Source: Selaginella moellendorffii (Eukaryota > Streptophyta > Lycopodiopsida > Selaginellales > Selaginellaceae). From it: a stretch of DNA of 64,000 nt. Numbering within the stretch: position 1 is the first letter of the stretch; the number at the start of each line of letters is the position of its first letter. This document shows, one piece after another, positions 1-12,082 of the stretch. The position numbers were made by a program, and so were the translations under genes. The notes under the pieces are model-generated. The model was not told the origin of the DNA. It saw nothing but the letters and a program-made list of their open reading frames with translations, and ran no database searches. The stretch covers positions 1,387,775-1,451,774 of the forward strand of contig NW_003314274.1 of assembly GCF_000143415.4 (NCBI RefSeq), in the 5' to 3' direction.

Positions 1-458
1 CTCATGTTGCAAAGTCCAAACGACATTTCTTTTTCGTTACGTAGGGACGTTCTCAAGGCTGGTTTTCATGTACTGCCAATTAGACCACCAGTTGTTCCTC
101 CAAATTCATCCAGGTAACCACATTTTCTCGTATTTAGAACTCACTGCTTGCTTCTTATGCTTATGTCTAGGCTTAGAATCACTTTGTGTGCCTCGCATAC
201 AGAAGCTCATGTACAGGCTCTATACGAAGCTCTTGCTCCATGGCTATCACGAAGCAAGACGATTGCCTTCGAGCCTCTCTCCAAGCTGTGAGACACGACA
301 GATTTACAGGCGATTATACGAAGTTACTTTTTTCTCTGGTAACTCAAAGAATCACATGCATAACTCTTGTCTGTCACATGTAGAGACAGGAGGAAGTTTG
401 CTTCCAACGCAAATCTTCTGCACTTCTATCCTCGTCCCGTCTACTTCAATTAAACGAG
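1..458. other. Upstream flank of first gene, no recognised gene
   Basis: I see no convincing gene here. Two overlapping open frames on the plus strand (68-478 and 186-383) have no recognisable motif. The stretch is best read as promoter and 5' untranslated sequence of the gene starting at 524. Confidence 0.4.
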
Positions 459-515
459 GTAAGTTCTTATGTTCTTGAGAGTTCTCACAGATAGGATCTA
501 ATCGTTTATCTTCAG
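459..515 (+). other. Possible 5'UTR intron of first TAXi-like gene
   Basis: A consensus donor (GAG|GTAAGT) at 459 and a pyrimidine-rich acceptor ending TTCAG at 515 bracket 57 nt, the usual intron size in this window. The start codon follows 8 nt later at 524. The intron is inferred from splice signals only. Confidence 0.35.
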
Positions 516-523
516 ACGTGAAA

Positions 524-1567
524 ATGTCATTGGTTCTGCTGTTGTTGCTGCTGCTGCTGCTGCCCCTGGTTGTGCATTCGGTCCCAACGATCGGTGCCAG
601 AGGAGTACTTGGCAAAGATGGAAACTCCATCGCTTATCTCGCAGACTTTAGAGTGAACTCCACCCCCATCTTTGACGAGAGGCCCGACGTCTTCTTTGCG
701 ATGGACACGAACGCGCAGCACGTCAGACTCTCCAGTAATTCGTGCGCCGCCGCCAACACACGCATCACCAAGCTGGGCCTCTGGTCGCTTCAAACAGCAC
801 AAGATGGCCAGGTTGCAAGTACGTCCGACTCGTTCCTCGGCAACGTTGACATCCTCTGCCGCAAGAAAGGCCGCAACGTCGCCCCGCTGAGCTCCAAGAA
901 CACGAGCTTGCCCGCGCAGCTCTCCAAAGTCGAGAAAACTCCTCTCAGGTTCGCCTATGTGCTTTGGGATCAAACGTTTGCAACGCTTCTCTTTGGTAAG
1001 ACGCTGTGGATACAGTACACAGGTCTGGGGAGGACAGTACCGGTCGTGTTCGTCCACATTCCTCTCAAGCTGGACGCCACTGCCGCGAGCTACATGGTGA
1101 AGGTGACCGGCATTGGATTCAAAGAGTTTTTGATCCGGCAGAAGTACTACGTCGAGATCAGCGTCACCCAGCGCTTCACCACTCTCCCGTCCAAGATCTA
1201 CAGCTTCATCGTGAATCAGTTCCAGCAAGAGGCAAGCGAGAAGAAGATCAAGCGAGTCTCCGCCAGCGCCTACAACGGAAAGCTGAGCTTGTGCTACCAG
1301 ATGAGGAGCTCCGACGTTAGAGGATTCCGCAACGTCACCATGGTGTTTAGTAGCAAGTTCCGGTGGAGCGTTCCCGCGGACAAGTACTTGGTGCCAAAGC
1401 CCGGCACGAGCAACGTGTTTTGCTTGGCATATCTGCAAGCTCCTGGGAATGGCAGCCATGGAGTTATTGGAACGCTCCAGCAAGAACGCCGCGCCATGGA
1501 CTTTAACTTGGAAACGAAGAGCTTGGGTGTAAGTTTTCCTCTCATTGGACCCCTCACCACTCCTTGA
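524..1567 (+). CDS. Secreted TAXi/EDGP-like protein (inactive A1 aspartic protease fold), copy 1
   Basis: A 347-residue single-exon protein. Residues 1-20 are a leucine-rich signal peptide encoded by a CTG-repeat tract, so the product should be secreted to the cell wall or apoplast. The body follows the two-lobe pepsin fold of plant xylanase-inhibitor and extracellular dermal glycoprotein (TAXi/EDGP) proteins. N-lobe landmarks are an AMDTN motif where proteases have DTG, and a LPAQL segment. C-lobe landmarks are a VEISVTQRFTTLP strand where active enzymes have a DSGTT or DTGTT motif, a LCYQ motif, a W-x-V/L-P-x-x-x-Y-L-V strand, VIGTLQQE and a K-S-L-G-V terminus. The second catalytic aspartate is absent, as in wheat TAXi, so protease activity is unlikely; an inhibitor or binding role is inferred. 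Only four cysteines remain after the signal peptide, against about twelve in TAXi. The ATG at 524 was chosen over the GTG at 518. It is a tandem paralog of 2102-3145. Confidence 0.8.
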   Translation: MSLVLLLLLLLLLPLVVHSVPTIGARGVLGKDGNSIAYLADFRVNSTPIFDERPDVFFAMDTNAQHVRLSSNSCAAANTRITKLGLWSLQTAQDGQVASTSDSFLGNVDILCRKKGRNVAPLSSKNTSLPAQLSKVEKTPLRFAYVLWDQTFATLLFGKTLWIQYTGLGRTVPVVFVHIPLKLDATAASYMVKVTGIGFKEFLIRQKYYVEISVTQRFTTLPSKIYSFIVNQFQQEASEKKIKRVSASAYNGKLSLCYQMRSSDVRGFRNVTMVFSSKFRWSVPADKYLVPKPGTSNVFCLAYLQAPGNGSHGVIGTLQQERRAMDFNLETKSLGVSFPLIGPLTTP

Positions 1568-1938
1568 GAACAACTTCTCTCTCTGTTTAGTTTTCCAATA
1601 GAGCTGGAGCTCGAAAATCATGTGTTTTTCCTCTTCTTCTCCTAGAAAGAATGAAGAAAATCTTCTCGTCCGTAGATCGGCTATAAAGTTTTGGAAGCAA
1701 AAGAGTGTTTTCTCTTGAAAATCTTTGATCTTCCTCTTCGCCATAGTTCTCTTCCATGGATTCCAAGTTACCATTAATGTTTTTTGAGCGTATGAGACCA
1801 CACACAAATAGCATGTGTGTAATATCGCGAAGCTATGGACGAAACTTACTTGAAAGGCTGCCACCGTCTTGCTAGCTACACGTGATTGACGCGATGTTTA
1901 CAAGTCCAAATTGGTCGCCGCGCACTTGACTTCCTCGC
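1568..1938. other. Intergenic spacer between the two TAXi-like genes
   Basis: This holds the 3' untranslated region of the first gene and the distal promoter of the second. Long minus-strand open frames here and across the first gene are antisense shadows. No other feature is visible. Confidence 0.5.
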
Positions 1939-1945
1939 TATAAAA
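1939..1945 (+). promoter_or_regulatory. TATA box of second TAXi-like gene
   Basis: The sequence TATAAAA in a GC-rich surround lies 163 bp upstream of the ATG at 2102. This spacing would put transcription start near 1970 and leave a 5' untranslated region of about 130 nt. Confidence 0.6.
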
Positions 1946-2101
1946 ATCCCGGTCCTCGTCTCCTCATCCAAGCAGATCTAGAGAACTTCCATCCAGTGTT
2001 TTTCAAGCTTTCGTAGGCTGTCTCTAGCTAGTACGTCGCGGATTGATCTTCTTATCTACTGTTCTTGGTGTGTCTTCTAGTGAAAATCTTGCTGGAAAAC
2101 G

Positions 2102-3145
2102 ATGTCGCCACTGCCAATGCTTCTATCACTGCTGCTATCACTGCTGCCCCTTTCAGTCCACTCGCAGATCCCGACCGTGGACGCCACGGCAGTGCTCGCC
2201 AGCGATGGGAACTCCATCACTTACCTCGCCAGGCTCGCGCTTAACACCACCCCCGTGGTCGATAGCGCCATAGATTCTCGCTTCGCCATGGACACGAACG
2301 CGCAAGTCGTCTCTTTCTCCAACACCTCTTGCCCCGCGGCGAGCAAGCTGGGAATCTCGACGCTCGTCACTGGAAACACTGGCATAGTCGCGGCCATGTC
2401 GGATTCCTTCGTCGCCAACATCGCCGTCCTCTGCCGCAAGAACAGCCGCAGCATCGCGGCGCTGGGATCCAAGAACACGGCCTTGCCCGCGCAGATCTCC
2501 AGAAGCCTTGGGCTTCCTCTTCGATTCGCCTACGTGCTGCGCGACACCTCCGCGTCGATCTTCGTCGGCAAGACGGGCTGGATCCAGTACACGCAAATCG
2601 TCCCACCCGTGACCGTGCCCGTGGAGTTCGTCCAGATCCCTCTCAAGCTGGATGGTGCCGCGAGCTACATGGTGAAGATGACCGGCATTGGAATCAAGGC
2701 GTTTCTCACCGGCCAGGAGGATAACGTCGAGATCAGCGTCACGCAGCGCTTCACCACTCTTCCGCCCAAGATCTATGGCTTCGTCGTGGCCCAGTTCCAG
2801 CAAGAGGCGAGCGAGAGGAAGATCAAGAGAGCTTCCACGAGCGCTTACAATGGGAAGCTGGGCTTGTGCTACCAGATGAGGAGCTCCGATGTTACCAGGT
2901 TTCGCAATGTGACCATGGTTTTCAGCAGCAAGTTCCGGTGGAGCGTTCCAGCGGACAAGTATTTGGTGCCAAAGCCCGGGACGAGCAACGTTTTCTGCTT
3001 GGCATACCTGGAGTTGGCTGCTGGGAATGGCAGCCATGGAGTTATTGGAACGCTACAGCAGGAAGACCGCGCCATGGAATTTAACTTGGAGAGGAAGAGC
3101 TTGGGTGTAAGCTCTCCCCTCATTGGAGCTCTTATCTCACCTTAA
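2102..3145 (+). CDS. Secreted TAXi/EDGP-like protein (inactive A1 aspartic protease fold), copy 2
   Basis: A 347-residue single-exon paralog of the preceding gene, colinear over its whole length and most similar in the C-lobe. It has a signal peptide (about residues 1-21), the same AMDTN motif at the first active site and the same VEISVTQRFTTLP strand in place of the second catalytic DSG/DTG. The LCYQMRSSD, VPADKYLVPKPG and VIGTLQQE segments are almost identical in the two copies, while the N-lobe surface differs more. That pattern fits inhibitors whose core is fixed and whose exposed loops diversify, although the ligand is unknown. The family assignment rests on the TAXi-type C-lobe; catalytic inactivity is inferred from the missing aspartate. 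The last codons of this gene are also copied in the tandem repeat that follows. Confidence 0.8.
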   Translation: MSPLPMLLSLLLSLLPLSVHSQIPTVDATAVLASDGNSITYLARLALNTTPVVDSAIDSRFAMDTNAQVVSFSNTSCPAASKLGISTLVTGNTGIVAAMSDSFVANIAVLCRKNSRSIAALGSKNTALPAQISRSLGLPLRFAYVLRDTSASIFVGKTGWIQYTQIVPPVTVPVEFVQIPLKLDGAASYMVKMTGIGIKAFLTGQEDNVEISVTQRFTTLPPKIYGFVVAQFQQEASERKIKRASTSAYNGKLGLCYQMRSSDVTRFRNVTMVFSSKFRWSVPADKYLVPKPGTSNVFCLAYLELAAGNGSHGVIGTLQQEDRAMEFNLERKSLGVSSPLIGALISP

Positions 3146-3657
3146 CTGAAATTAACATGGTTTTGCTTGTTAAGTAACAAATAAAGAAATAAATAAAATA
3201 GCTTTATTATTAAGAACCTATGGTTTTCTAAGCATTATAAGATTAGATTAAATTAGGTAGATGTTTATGATCTGGTAAAAATCAAAAGGAATTAATTTGA
3301 TTCTAGAATATTTTTGGAGGCAAGGAAGTATAGCAGAAGGGGGAGATTTTCTTGGGAGAGAGGGGGGAGTTATAGGAAAAAACTCTTAGCACACCTTAAC
3401 TGAAATTAACTAGATTTTGCTTGTTATAGAAATAAATAGAATAACTTTATTATTAAGAATTTACATAAAAACTATGGTTTTCTATGCATTATAATTTTGA
3501 CAAAGATTAGATTAGATTAGGTTAGATGTTTATGACATGTATGAAATAGGTTAAAAATCAAAAGGAATTAATTTGATTCTGGAATATTTTTGGAGGCAAG
3601 GAAGTATAGGAGAAGGGGGAGATTTTCTTGGGAGAGAGGGGGGAGTTATAGGAAAAA
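3129..3657 (+). repeat. Tandem duplication of NF-YB upstream region
   Basis: Two direct copies lie head to tail, about 3129-3382 and 3383-3657. Both begin with the last codons and stop of the preceding TAXi-like gene (CTCTTA...CACCTTAACTG). Both end in the same GA-rich leader (GAGAGAGGGGGGAGTTATAGG) just before the NF-YB start. The second copy is about 20 bp longer through small insertions. The leader and proximal promoter of NF-YB are therefore present twice. Confidence 0.85.
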
Positions 3658-3664
3658 GGAGGAG

Positions 3665-4009
3665 ATGGAGGAGGGCAACAAGGACAAGGATCGTCACTTG
3701 CCCATCGCCAACATCGGCAAGATCATGAAGCGCGTGCTGCCGGACAACTCCAAGATGACCAAGGACGCCAAGGATCTCGTCCAAGAGTGCGTGTCCGAGT
3801 TCATCTGCTTCGTCACCGGCATCGCCGCCGACCGCTGCACCAAGGAGAAGCGCAAGACCATCAATGGCGACGACATCCTCAAGGCGCTCCAGCAATTAGG
3901 GTTCGCGGAGCACGCCGAGATCGTTCGCGTCTACTTCGAGCGCAAGGCCGCGCAGGAAGCTGCCGCTGCCGCTGCCGCCGCCGCCGGTGGCAAGGCCGCT
4001 ACTCGCTAG
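3665..4009 (+). CDS. NF-YB: NF-YB-type histone-fold transcription factor subunit
   Basis: A 114-residue single-exon protein. Residues 10-95 form the NF-YB histone-fold core: [11 protein letters not shown], the [14 protein letters not shown] helix, and the [11 protein letters not shown] segment that contacts CCAAT DNA and NF-YC. In the known complex NF-YB pairs with NF-YC and NF-YA to bind CCAAT boxes in the nucleus. Several normally conserved positions differ. The usual SEASDKC is GIAADRC, and the LLWAMATLGFEDY helix reads [13 protein letters not shown], so this is a divergent member. It retains the QECVSEFI and KRKTINGDD signatures that separate NF-YB from Dr1/NC2-beta. The C-terminus is a short alanine run. 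The ATG at 3665 was chosen because the in-frame extension upstream is repeat leader sequence. Confidence 0.82.
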   Translation: MEEGNKDKDRHLPIANIGKIMKRVLPDNSKMTKDAKDLVQECVSEFICFVTGIAADRCTKEKRKTINGDDILKALQQLGFAEHAEIVRVYFERKAAQEAAAAAAAAAGGKAATR

Positions 4010-4740
4010 GATTTCTTCTTTTGCTTTTCTTTCTAGGCGCTCTCCTCCTCCATTGCAAGGAGCTCTTGTAACACACACACACACACTTTTTTGACACATA
4101 TATACATTCTTCTGATCAAAAGCTCTCTTTGATTCTCTTCTTCTTTTCGTACATGGAGCTGTTAAAGTTCGCTTCAGTTATTCTTTGTAAATTGATTCAC
4201 TTTTTCTTTTGTTTCTAGGATATATGGTATATGGCTGCTAAATCTAATCTTACAGCTGTGGTAAGTTCCTAGATTATTTTTTTCTGTTTGCTTATTGTTT
4301 GCAAATGCGACCTTGGCTTCACTTCGGAGTGATGGCAGACAACTTACTGATGTTGATGAAATTCTCGCTGAACAAGATTGTGTGTGTTAGTGTGTTTCCA
4401 CTCTGATATTCGCTTCCATCCACCAAGAAGACCGCTTAGAGCGCAGATTCGAGTAACTTTATAGACTGTGGCAAAAGCTCTGTAAGCTGCCAGTAGTAAC
4501 GAAACCTATTACCATTACTTCTAACTCATCCTGGGATTATTCTACAGTAATGCTTCTTAGAAAATAAAAGCAAGAAAAGTAGCATGATGAGCTACTTTAT
4601 AAAGTTTTCCCATTAGTAAACTAAGTGGATATCTATGCTAGGAAGGTTTGCTTCAGCAAACCAAAAGTATTTGGTAAGCATTAGCTGTCAAAACTATTGG
4701 AAGGCTTTGTTTTATCCTCTACAGCCTCCACTGACTGATT
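4010..4740. other. Spacer between convergent NF-YB and WRKY genes
   Basis: This holds the 3' ends of both genes. A 16-bp AC dinucleotide run lies at 4071-4086. No further gene or motif is supported. Confidence 0.5.
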
Positions 4741-7129
<2,389 letters not shown>

Positions 7130-7390
7130 CTCTGGCCTGGTACCATTAACTACACCGTGTTGCCTGGATCAGCTTTGAGAGAGAAAGAGAGATAGAAAAA
7201 GAGAAAAGAGGGGAAGTTTGGGAAACTTAATACAAGCAAGTTATCAAAGAAGAAAGTCGAAAAGAGTGTGCCATGTACGTAGAAACCAGCAAAGAAAAGA
7301 AGATGGATACGACACGTTCCAAAGCGTGATCTTTTGTCTTTCAAAGCTTCAGTGGAAGAGAGCTTTGCGATTCGGTTGCCCTCAATTCCA

Positions 7391-9049
7391 TTGACTCTTC
7401 TGACACTGAGCGACAAATAACTATCCTTTCAAAGACTTCTCCGTCCAGGAGATGGATTGCAGCGAGATACAACGACTTGAAGAAATTTTTGAAAGAGGAA
7501 GAGAAAGAACACACACAATGGGGGGAGGATCCTAGAAGCAAGAAAAACATTCAACCCTTATAAACCCTCGAATTCAAGGGACTTTGTGGGGAAAGCTTTG
7601 CTTTTATTACCTGCTGGCTACGTCGCTGGCACTAAACCATCGTTTGCGGGTCCACGGCGTTCTAAACTCTGACTTGTTCGAGGACTTGCATCTGGGTGCT
7701 TCCACTGGATACGGCTACTTATGTGCATGGGAGCGTCTGGACCGTGGGATCCCGCAACGTGGGCCCGCACGGACGGCCACGATTGTGGGCCACGAGGACT
7801 TGCGACTTGGGGACGCTTTTATATTCTTCCCAAGCTTGACCGGTTTTCAACAGCAATAAAAGAAAAATTTCTCGGAGTTTTGTGTAGATTAGGATAGTTT
7901 GAAATCTTGGTGGTGTTGTCTAAGAAGGGTTGACCGGGATATATGCTCTCTAGCTCGCTTGATCGAATGACCATACGTGCTCGTGAAGAGCCCATTGTTT
8001 ATCTGTCCTAGCAGAGTCAACGATGATCAATGCGAGTGACATCATCATGGGTTCTCCCGATTAAAATACGGAAACCACGCATTACAAGCTAAACAAGTAG
8101 AGTTTTGGGTGGTGTATACAGCTATACTTACACGCAAAAGTCTCAAGCCATGTGTATATTTTATCGCCCTGATCACTCCCAAGTCAAAGAAAAACTCTAG
8201 TCTCAACTGGTGTCATTAAATCATCCATGGCCACTAGACTTCCACGCGAAGGTACGAATCTTTGATCGTGGAGGACGGATCCATGGTATACGCGAGAAAT
8301 GAAAATGCCCGTCCAAGGTACAGCATTTGAGGAGAAGAGTAAGAGCTTGCATTAAATCTAATGTGTGGCATTTGCCTCACAATTGCGTCATGTAGAAGTT
8401 GACCTTGTTGAAACAATGTACAAGTAACACTATACTAATCCAAACTGTTCGTTGCGACAACATCAGCACATCCCCATATCCACATCGAGCATTGGACCAT
8501 CGCACAGCACCCATTGGCAAATGCGAATTTTAAGATAGATCCAAGCGTAGGCATTGACCTCACCAAGAACAAAGCATTTGTGCTTCCAAGAGTTCTTAGC
8601 ATAAAACAGGCATATTCTCAGGTCGTTGACCGGTCAGAGACGCCGTTGACTAAATGTTATAGCTAATACTCCAACATTAAGCCATTTCAAACAGGACTTG
8701 GACTGTTTGATGCTTTGAACATGGCAATGCTAAACATTAGCAAATTGAGCTCATAAATGATACGATCATACTCACACGACACGACCGCGTTTGGGCGATC
8801 GGATAAAATGCTTCTCAGCATTGACACTATCAATTGTCAACTTGGGTTTAATCCCGCATGATCTCTTTTGGAAGCTTTCAATTGTCAACTAAGTAAGCTG
8901 TCATACCGACGGAGACAAGCCAAGAACTTGCGCCTTGATCCCGCGTTTGTGGCTGATTTGGATTTTGACAATATCATCCCCAGCAAGCAGCTGTTTGAGC
9001 ATGTCCGGCCGCCGGATTTGCGTGTGGTGATCATGGACTAGCAAGTCAA
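7391..9049. promoter_or_regulatory. W-box cluster upstream of WRKY gene
   Basis: Ten exact W-box cores (TTGACC or TTGACT on either strand) occur at 7391, 7836, 7930, 8015(-), 8182(-), 8400, 8554, 8626, 8646 and 9044(-). About 1.6 would be expected by chance in 1.66 kb counting both strands. WRKY proteins bind this motif, so the gene may control itself or be controlled by other WRKY factors. No coding gene is visible in the interval, although the open frame at 7584-7859 was considered. Confidence 0.6.
7557..7563 (-). promoter_or_regulatory. Possible TATA element of WRKY gene
   Basis: Read on the minus strand the sequence is TTTATAAGG, about 430 bp upstream of the WRKY start codon. It implies a 5' untranslated region of roughly 400 nt. 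The call rests on motif and position only. Confidence 0.35.
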
Positions 9050-9296
9050 TCATTCGGATATAAACTAATCACATCGTGTTAGACTAGATCATCGATTCTA
9101 CAAGTGACAATGGTTTTCTCGCCCTTTTTTTCTCTCTTATACTTTTTTAGTTTCGATGCATCTTTTCAAAGTCTCCTGGGCCTGGGAACGAAAAACAAAT
9201 ATTAAACTTCAAAGAAAAAACTACCAAAAGAAAGCATTGAAATGGACTTTCTTGGCTGCGCATTGCTCAAATTTGTCTGGCTCCAGCTGCTGGCTT

Positions 9297-9396
9297 NNNN
9301 NNNNNNNNNNNNNNNNNNNNNNNNNNNNNNNNNNNNNNNNNNNNNNNNNNNNNNNNNNNNNNNNNNNNNNNNNNNNNNNNNNNNNNNNNNNNNNNN
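9297..9396. other. Assembly gap (100 N)
   Basis: Exactly 100 undetermined bases lie in AT-rich sequence upstream of the WRKY promoter and downstream of the phosphatase. The round length suggests a placeholder of unknown true size. Confidence 0.95.
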
Positions 9397-9559
9397 AAAC
9401 ATTAGTACATTACTTCTCCTGTGACTGGAACCTTTGTCGGGGCGAGAGGCCGAGATCCATTTAAAGCAAGTCTCTTGGCACAATTTCTTTATCATTCTTA
9501 TCACGTTTGTAGCATGGAAAGAAAAATTGTACCTTGTGAGTAGAATTTTCTCCTCAGCG

Positions 9560-11924
9560 TCACCGCCCCAGCGCCACCTCTGGACAGTTTCGGAGAGTAT
9601 CACAGCCCAGCACGTCCATGTACTCGCGTTTGATCCAAAACTTGTCGTAGACATCGCCGCTGCTGCTCTTTTTGTACTCGAACAGGAGAGTCGAGTGATC
9701 GAACGCGGTCAGCTTGCCGAAACCGTAGTCTCTGTCGCGGACTAGGCTCCATGTCGTGTTGATCGGCGTGAAGTCTGCCAAGTGAGCGCCGGCACCGCCG
9801 ACTACCAGGTGAATTGTCGCGTTGAACTTCCCGGAGTAGTTCTCGGTTTCCTTCCCCACGCATTGGTTCTGTAAGAAATGATGTGACGAGGTGAGACCTT
9901 ACACTGCTCGGGAGTACCTGATAGACGGTGCAAGTTCGTTCGTAATGGTGGAGGTGACCATAGAATGCGAGGTCCACTTTGTACTTCTGCCAGAGCTTTT
10001 GGAATGTTTCTCTGGCCATGGCCTCTGCGAAGGTGCCTTGTGTGGCGTAGAACCACCCCGACGAGTAGCCAAGAACACGGTGTGCGATGAAGATGAGCCA
10101 TGGTTGCTTTTGCCTGTCCACGCTCGACAAGCACTCCTCTATGAATTTATACTGCTCGCTGCCTTCCTGCCAGTCATTCTCGGAGTCGGCAACACAAAAA
10201 CGAAACATTCCGTAGTCAGCTGAATACCTGCAGACGCAATCCAGAGTAAAACAGAAAGTACACATGGAAAAAACAAACACTTGCCAAAATTTGGCTCTAT
10301 TTTTCGCTGGCATGTTGAACACTGTTTGAGCTGGAACACCACATTCACCACCGGAATCTGTAACGTTGTAAAACGAGCCGGAGAGAGGCCAATCCCTTTC
10401 ATGGTTTCCACTGCATGGAGTTAAACGTCAGTGGAGTGGGACAAGAGCAATCAAACCAATGCCAGAAACCTGGCAATCATGTATGGCACTCGTGAAGAAA
10501 TTTTCTCAATCTGCTCCGTGAACTGATCCCACTGGGAAAGATATCCATCGGAGTAAGTGATGTCACCGATATGGAAAACCATATCGATGTTGTCAAGATC
10601 CTCGTTCAGGCGATCCGTCGTGTTCAGCGCACCAGGTTGATAGTCACTGTACTCGTTCGACAAGTCCCGTTCACCCTGCCAGTAAGGAAACTCAGTATTT
10701 TGTTTTTGGTTCACGAAAATACGCACCTTTCCCATGTCACCAAATATGACAACTCGTTGCAAGGAATCTTGTCCTGGAGCTGGAGATGACATGAAATGAT
10801 TCTCAGGACCGTAAACGGTGTCCCCGCTCTTCAACTTGTGAGCAATCTTATAAAAGTACCTGAGAGAAAGCAAGAAAGAAAAGGAGAAACTTAGGGGAGA
10901 GAAACTCTAAAAAAGAAAGTGTATACGTTGTGCTAGGCCAGAGATTCTTGAGGTAGCTTGTATGGATGTAGCCAGGATCACGCCAGCCGACTGTATTTGC
11001 TGGTGCACCTGGCCGAATACCACTAAGCAAATCGCAAACGCAAGAAAATTCCATACCGCACATATCCTTTTGAGTGAAGGTGAGGGTGGAGGCTGGAGCA
11101 CGAAAAGCGTATTTCTCATCTTCTGGACCCCAAAGAACAAAAGGCTTTGCTTCAGAAATAGAATATCCACTCGTCCAAGTAACAGTCATCTGATGTCAGA
11201 CCTTTAGAAAGTGATGTCACACAAACTATTGGATTACCTCATTCCAATCCTTGCCTAGAGCCAGTCTCGGGGAAACTGGAGCTTTGGGGTTCTTGAAGGC
11301 GACAGGTTGTGAAACAGCCACGAGAACTGGCTGCATGCAAAAAAATGCAACAGTTGGATCATTAAAGAATAACAGGTTTACCTTGTCAAGGTAGCCGCTG
11401 AACAATCCGAAAGCAAAATCTTGACGCTGGTTTATGAGTCGAAACGTAAGTTCCCCCCGTCCACTCATGGCGTATTGAGAGTCCGACATGTTGGCAAACT
11501 GATACTGTCAAAGAAAAAAACACAGCGATAAACGACAGAACAAAAAACTGCTGCTCACCTTGATTGGCGCATTGCACAACCTCGGTTCTTCACCCAGCTG
11601 ATCACTCAAGCACAGTTTGGAGCTGAAATTGGACGGTGAAAATACACCAATCCAGTCAGAGCTCGAGGCTCCAATTGGCATTTGAAAGATAACTCTCACA
11701 TTGTCTACGTTTACGCCCTGGAAGAACAAACATATCAAACTTTGCACAAGCAAGAAGCGAGAAAAAGGTACCTTGAGACCAAGCACTTGTGGAGAAGCGG
11801 TGATACTGGCCGAAGATTGAAGCCGAACAGCAGACCTGTGAATCGAAATCTTGGACAGAGGCTGATGTTCGTCATTTGCCGCGACCAGAGCGCCAAAGAC
11901 CAATAGTACCCAAAAAGCAGCCAT
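9560..11924 (-). CDS. PAP: Purple acid phosphatase (plant high-molecular-weight, PAP27/PAP24 type)
   Basis: Eleven exons on the minus strand (11924-11772, 11717-11559, 11504-11382, 11330-11238, 11189-11057, 11008-10927, 10859-10727, 10675-10470, 10410-10285, 10227-9918, 9868-9560) encode 608 residues, the usual size for this subfamily. Residues 1-16 form a signal peptide, then a fibronectin-like N-domain, then the metallophosphoesterase domain. All five metal-binding blocks are present: GDMGK, GDITYSDGY, GNHERD, the IAH of IFIAHRVLG and GHLHHYER. The enzyme should hydrolyse phosphate esters at acid pH at the cell surface or in the vacuole using a dinuclear metal centre; the substrate is not shown. 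Ten introns are GT-AG. The intron between exons 9 and 10 reads correctly only as GC-AG (TTTTG|GCAAGT...CTGCAG), which restores the family FWYSADYGMFRF motif. The family call is firm. Confidence 0.93.
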
Positions 11925-12082
11925 TCTTTGTCAATAGCTCGGAGCCAGTGCTCCTATAGCAAGCCCGTATCTAGAAAAGAAAAAGGAATTCAAAAGGTTA
12001 CTGCCTGACTTTCTGCCTTCTCCAGACAAAGTCAAACCCAAAAAAAACAAGAAAAAAAAAAGTAAAACACGAACCTGTGCTT

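Noticed and set aside
518-523. Upstream GTG as start of the first TAXi-like gene
   Set aside because: Nuclear plant genes start at ATG, and the ATG at 524 begins the signal peptide at the same point as in the paralog.
527-1864. 445-codon minus-strand open frame across the first TAXi-like gene
   Set aside because: It is antisense to a protein with a clear signal peptide and fold, has no motif of its own, and a similar antisense frame lies across the paralog (2153-3037).
7584-7859. 91-codon plus-strand open frame upstream of WRKY
   Set aside because: No motif, and it lies in a region better explained as promoter.
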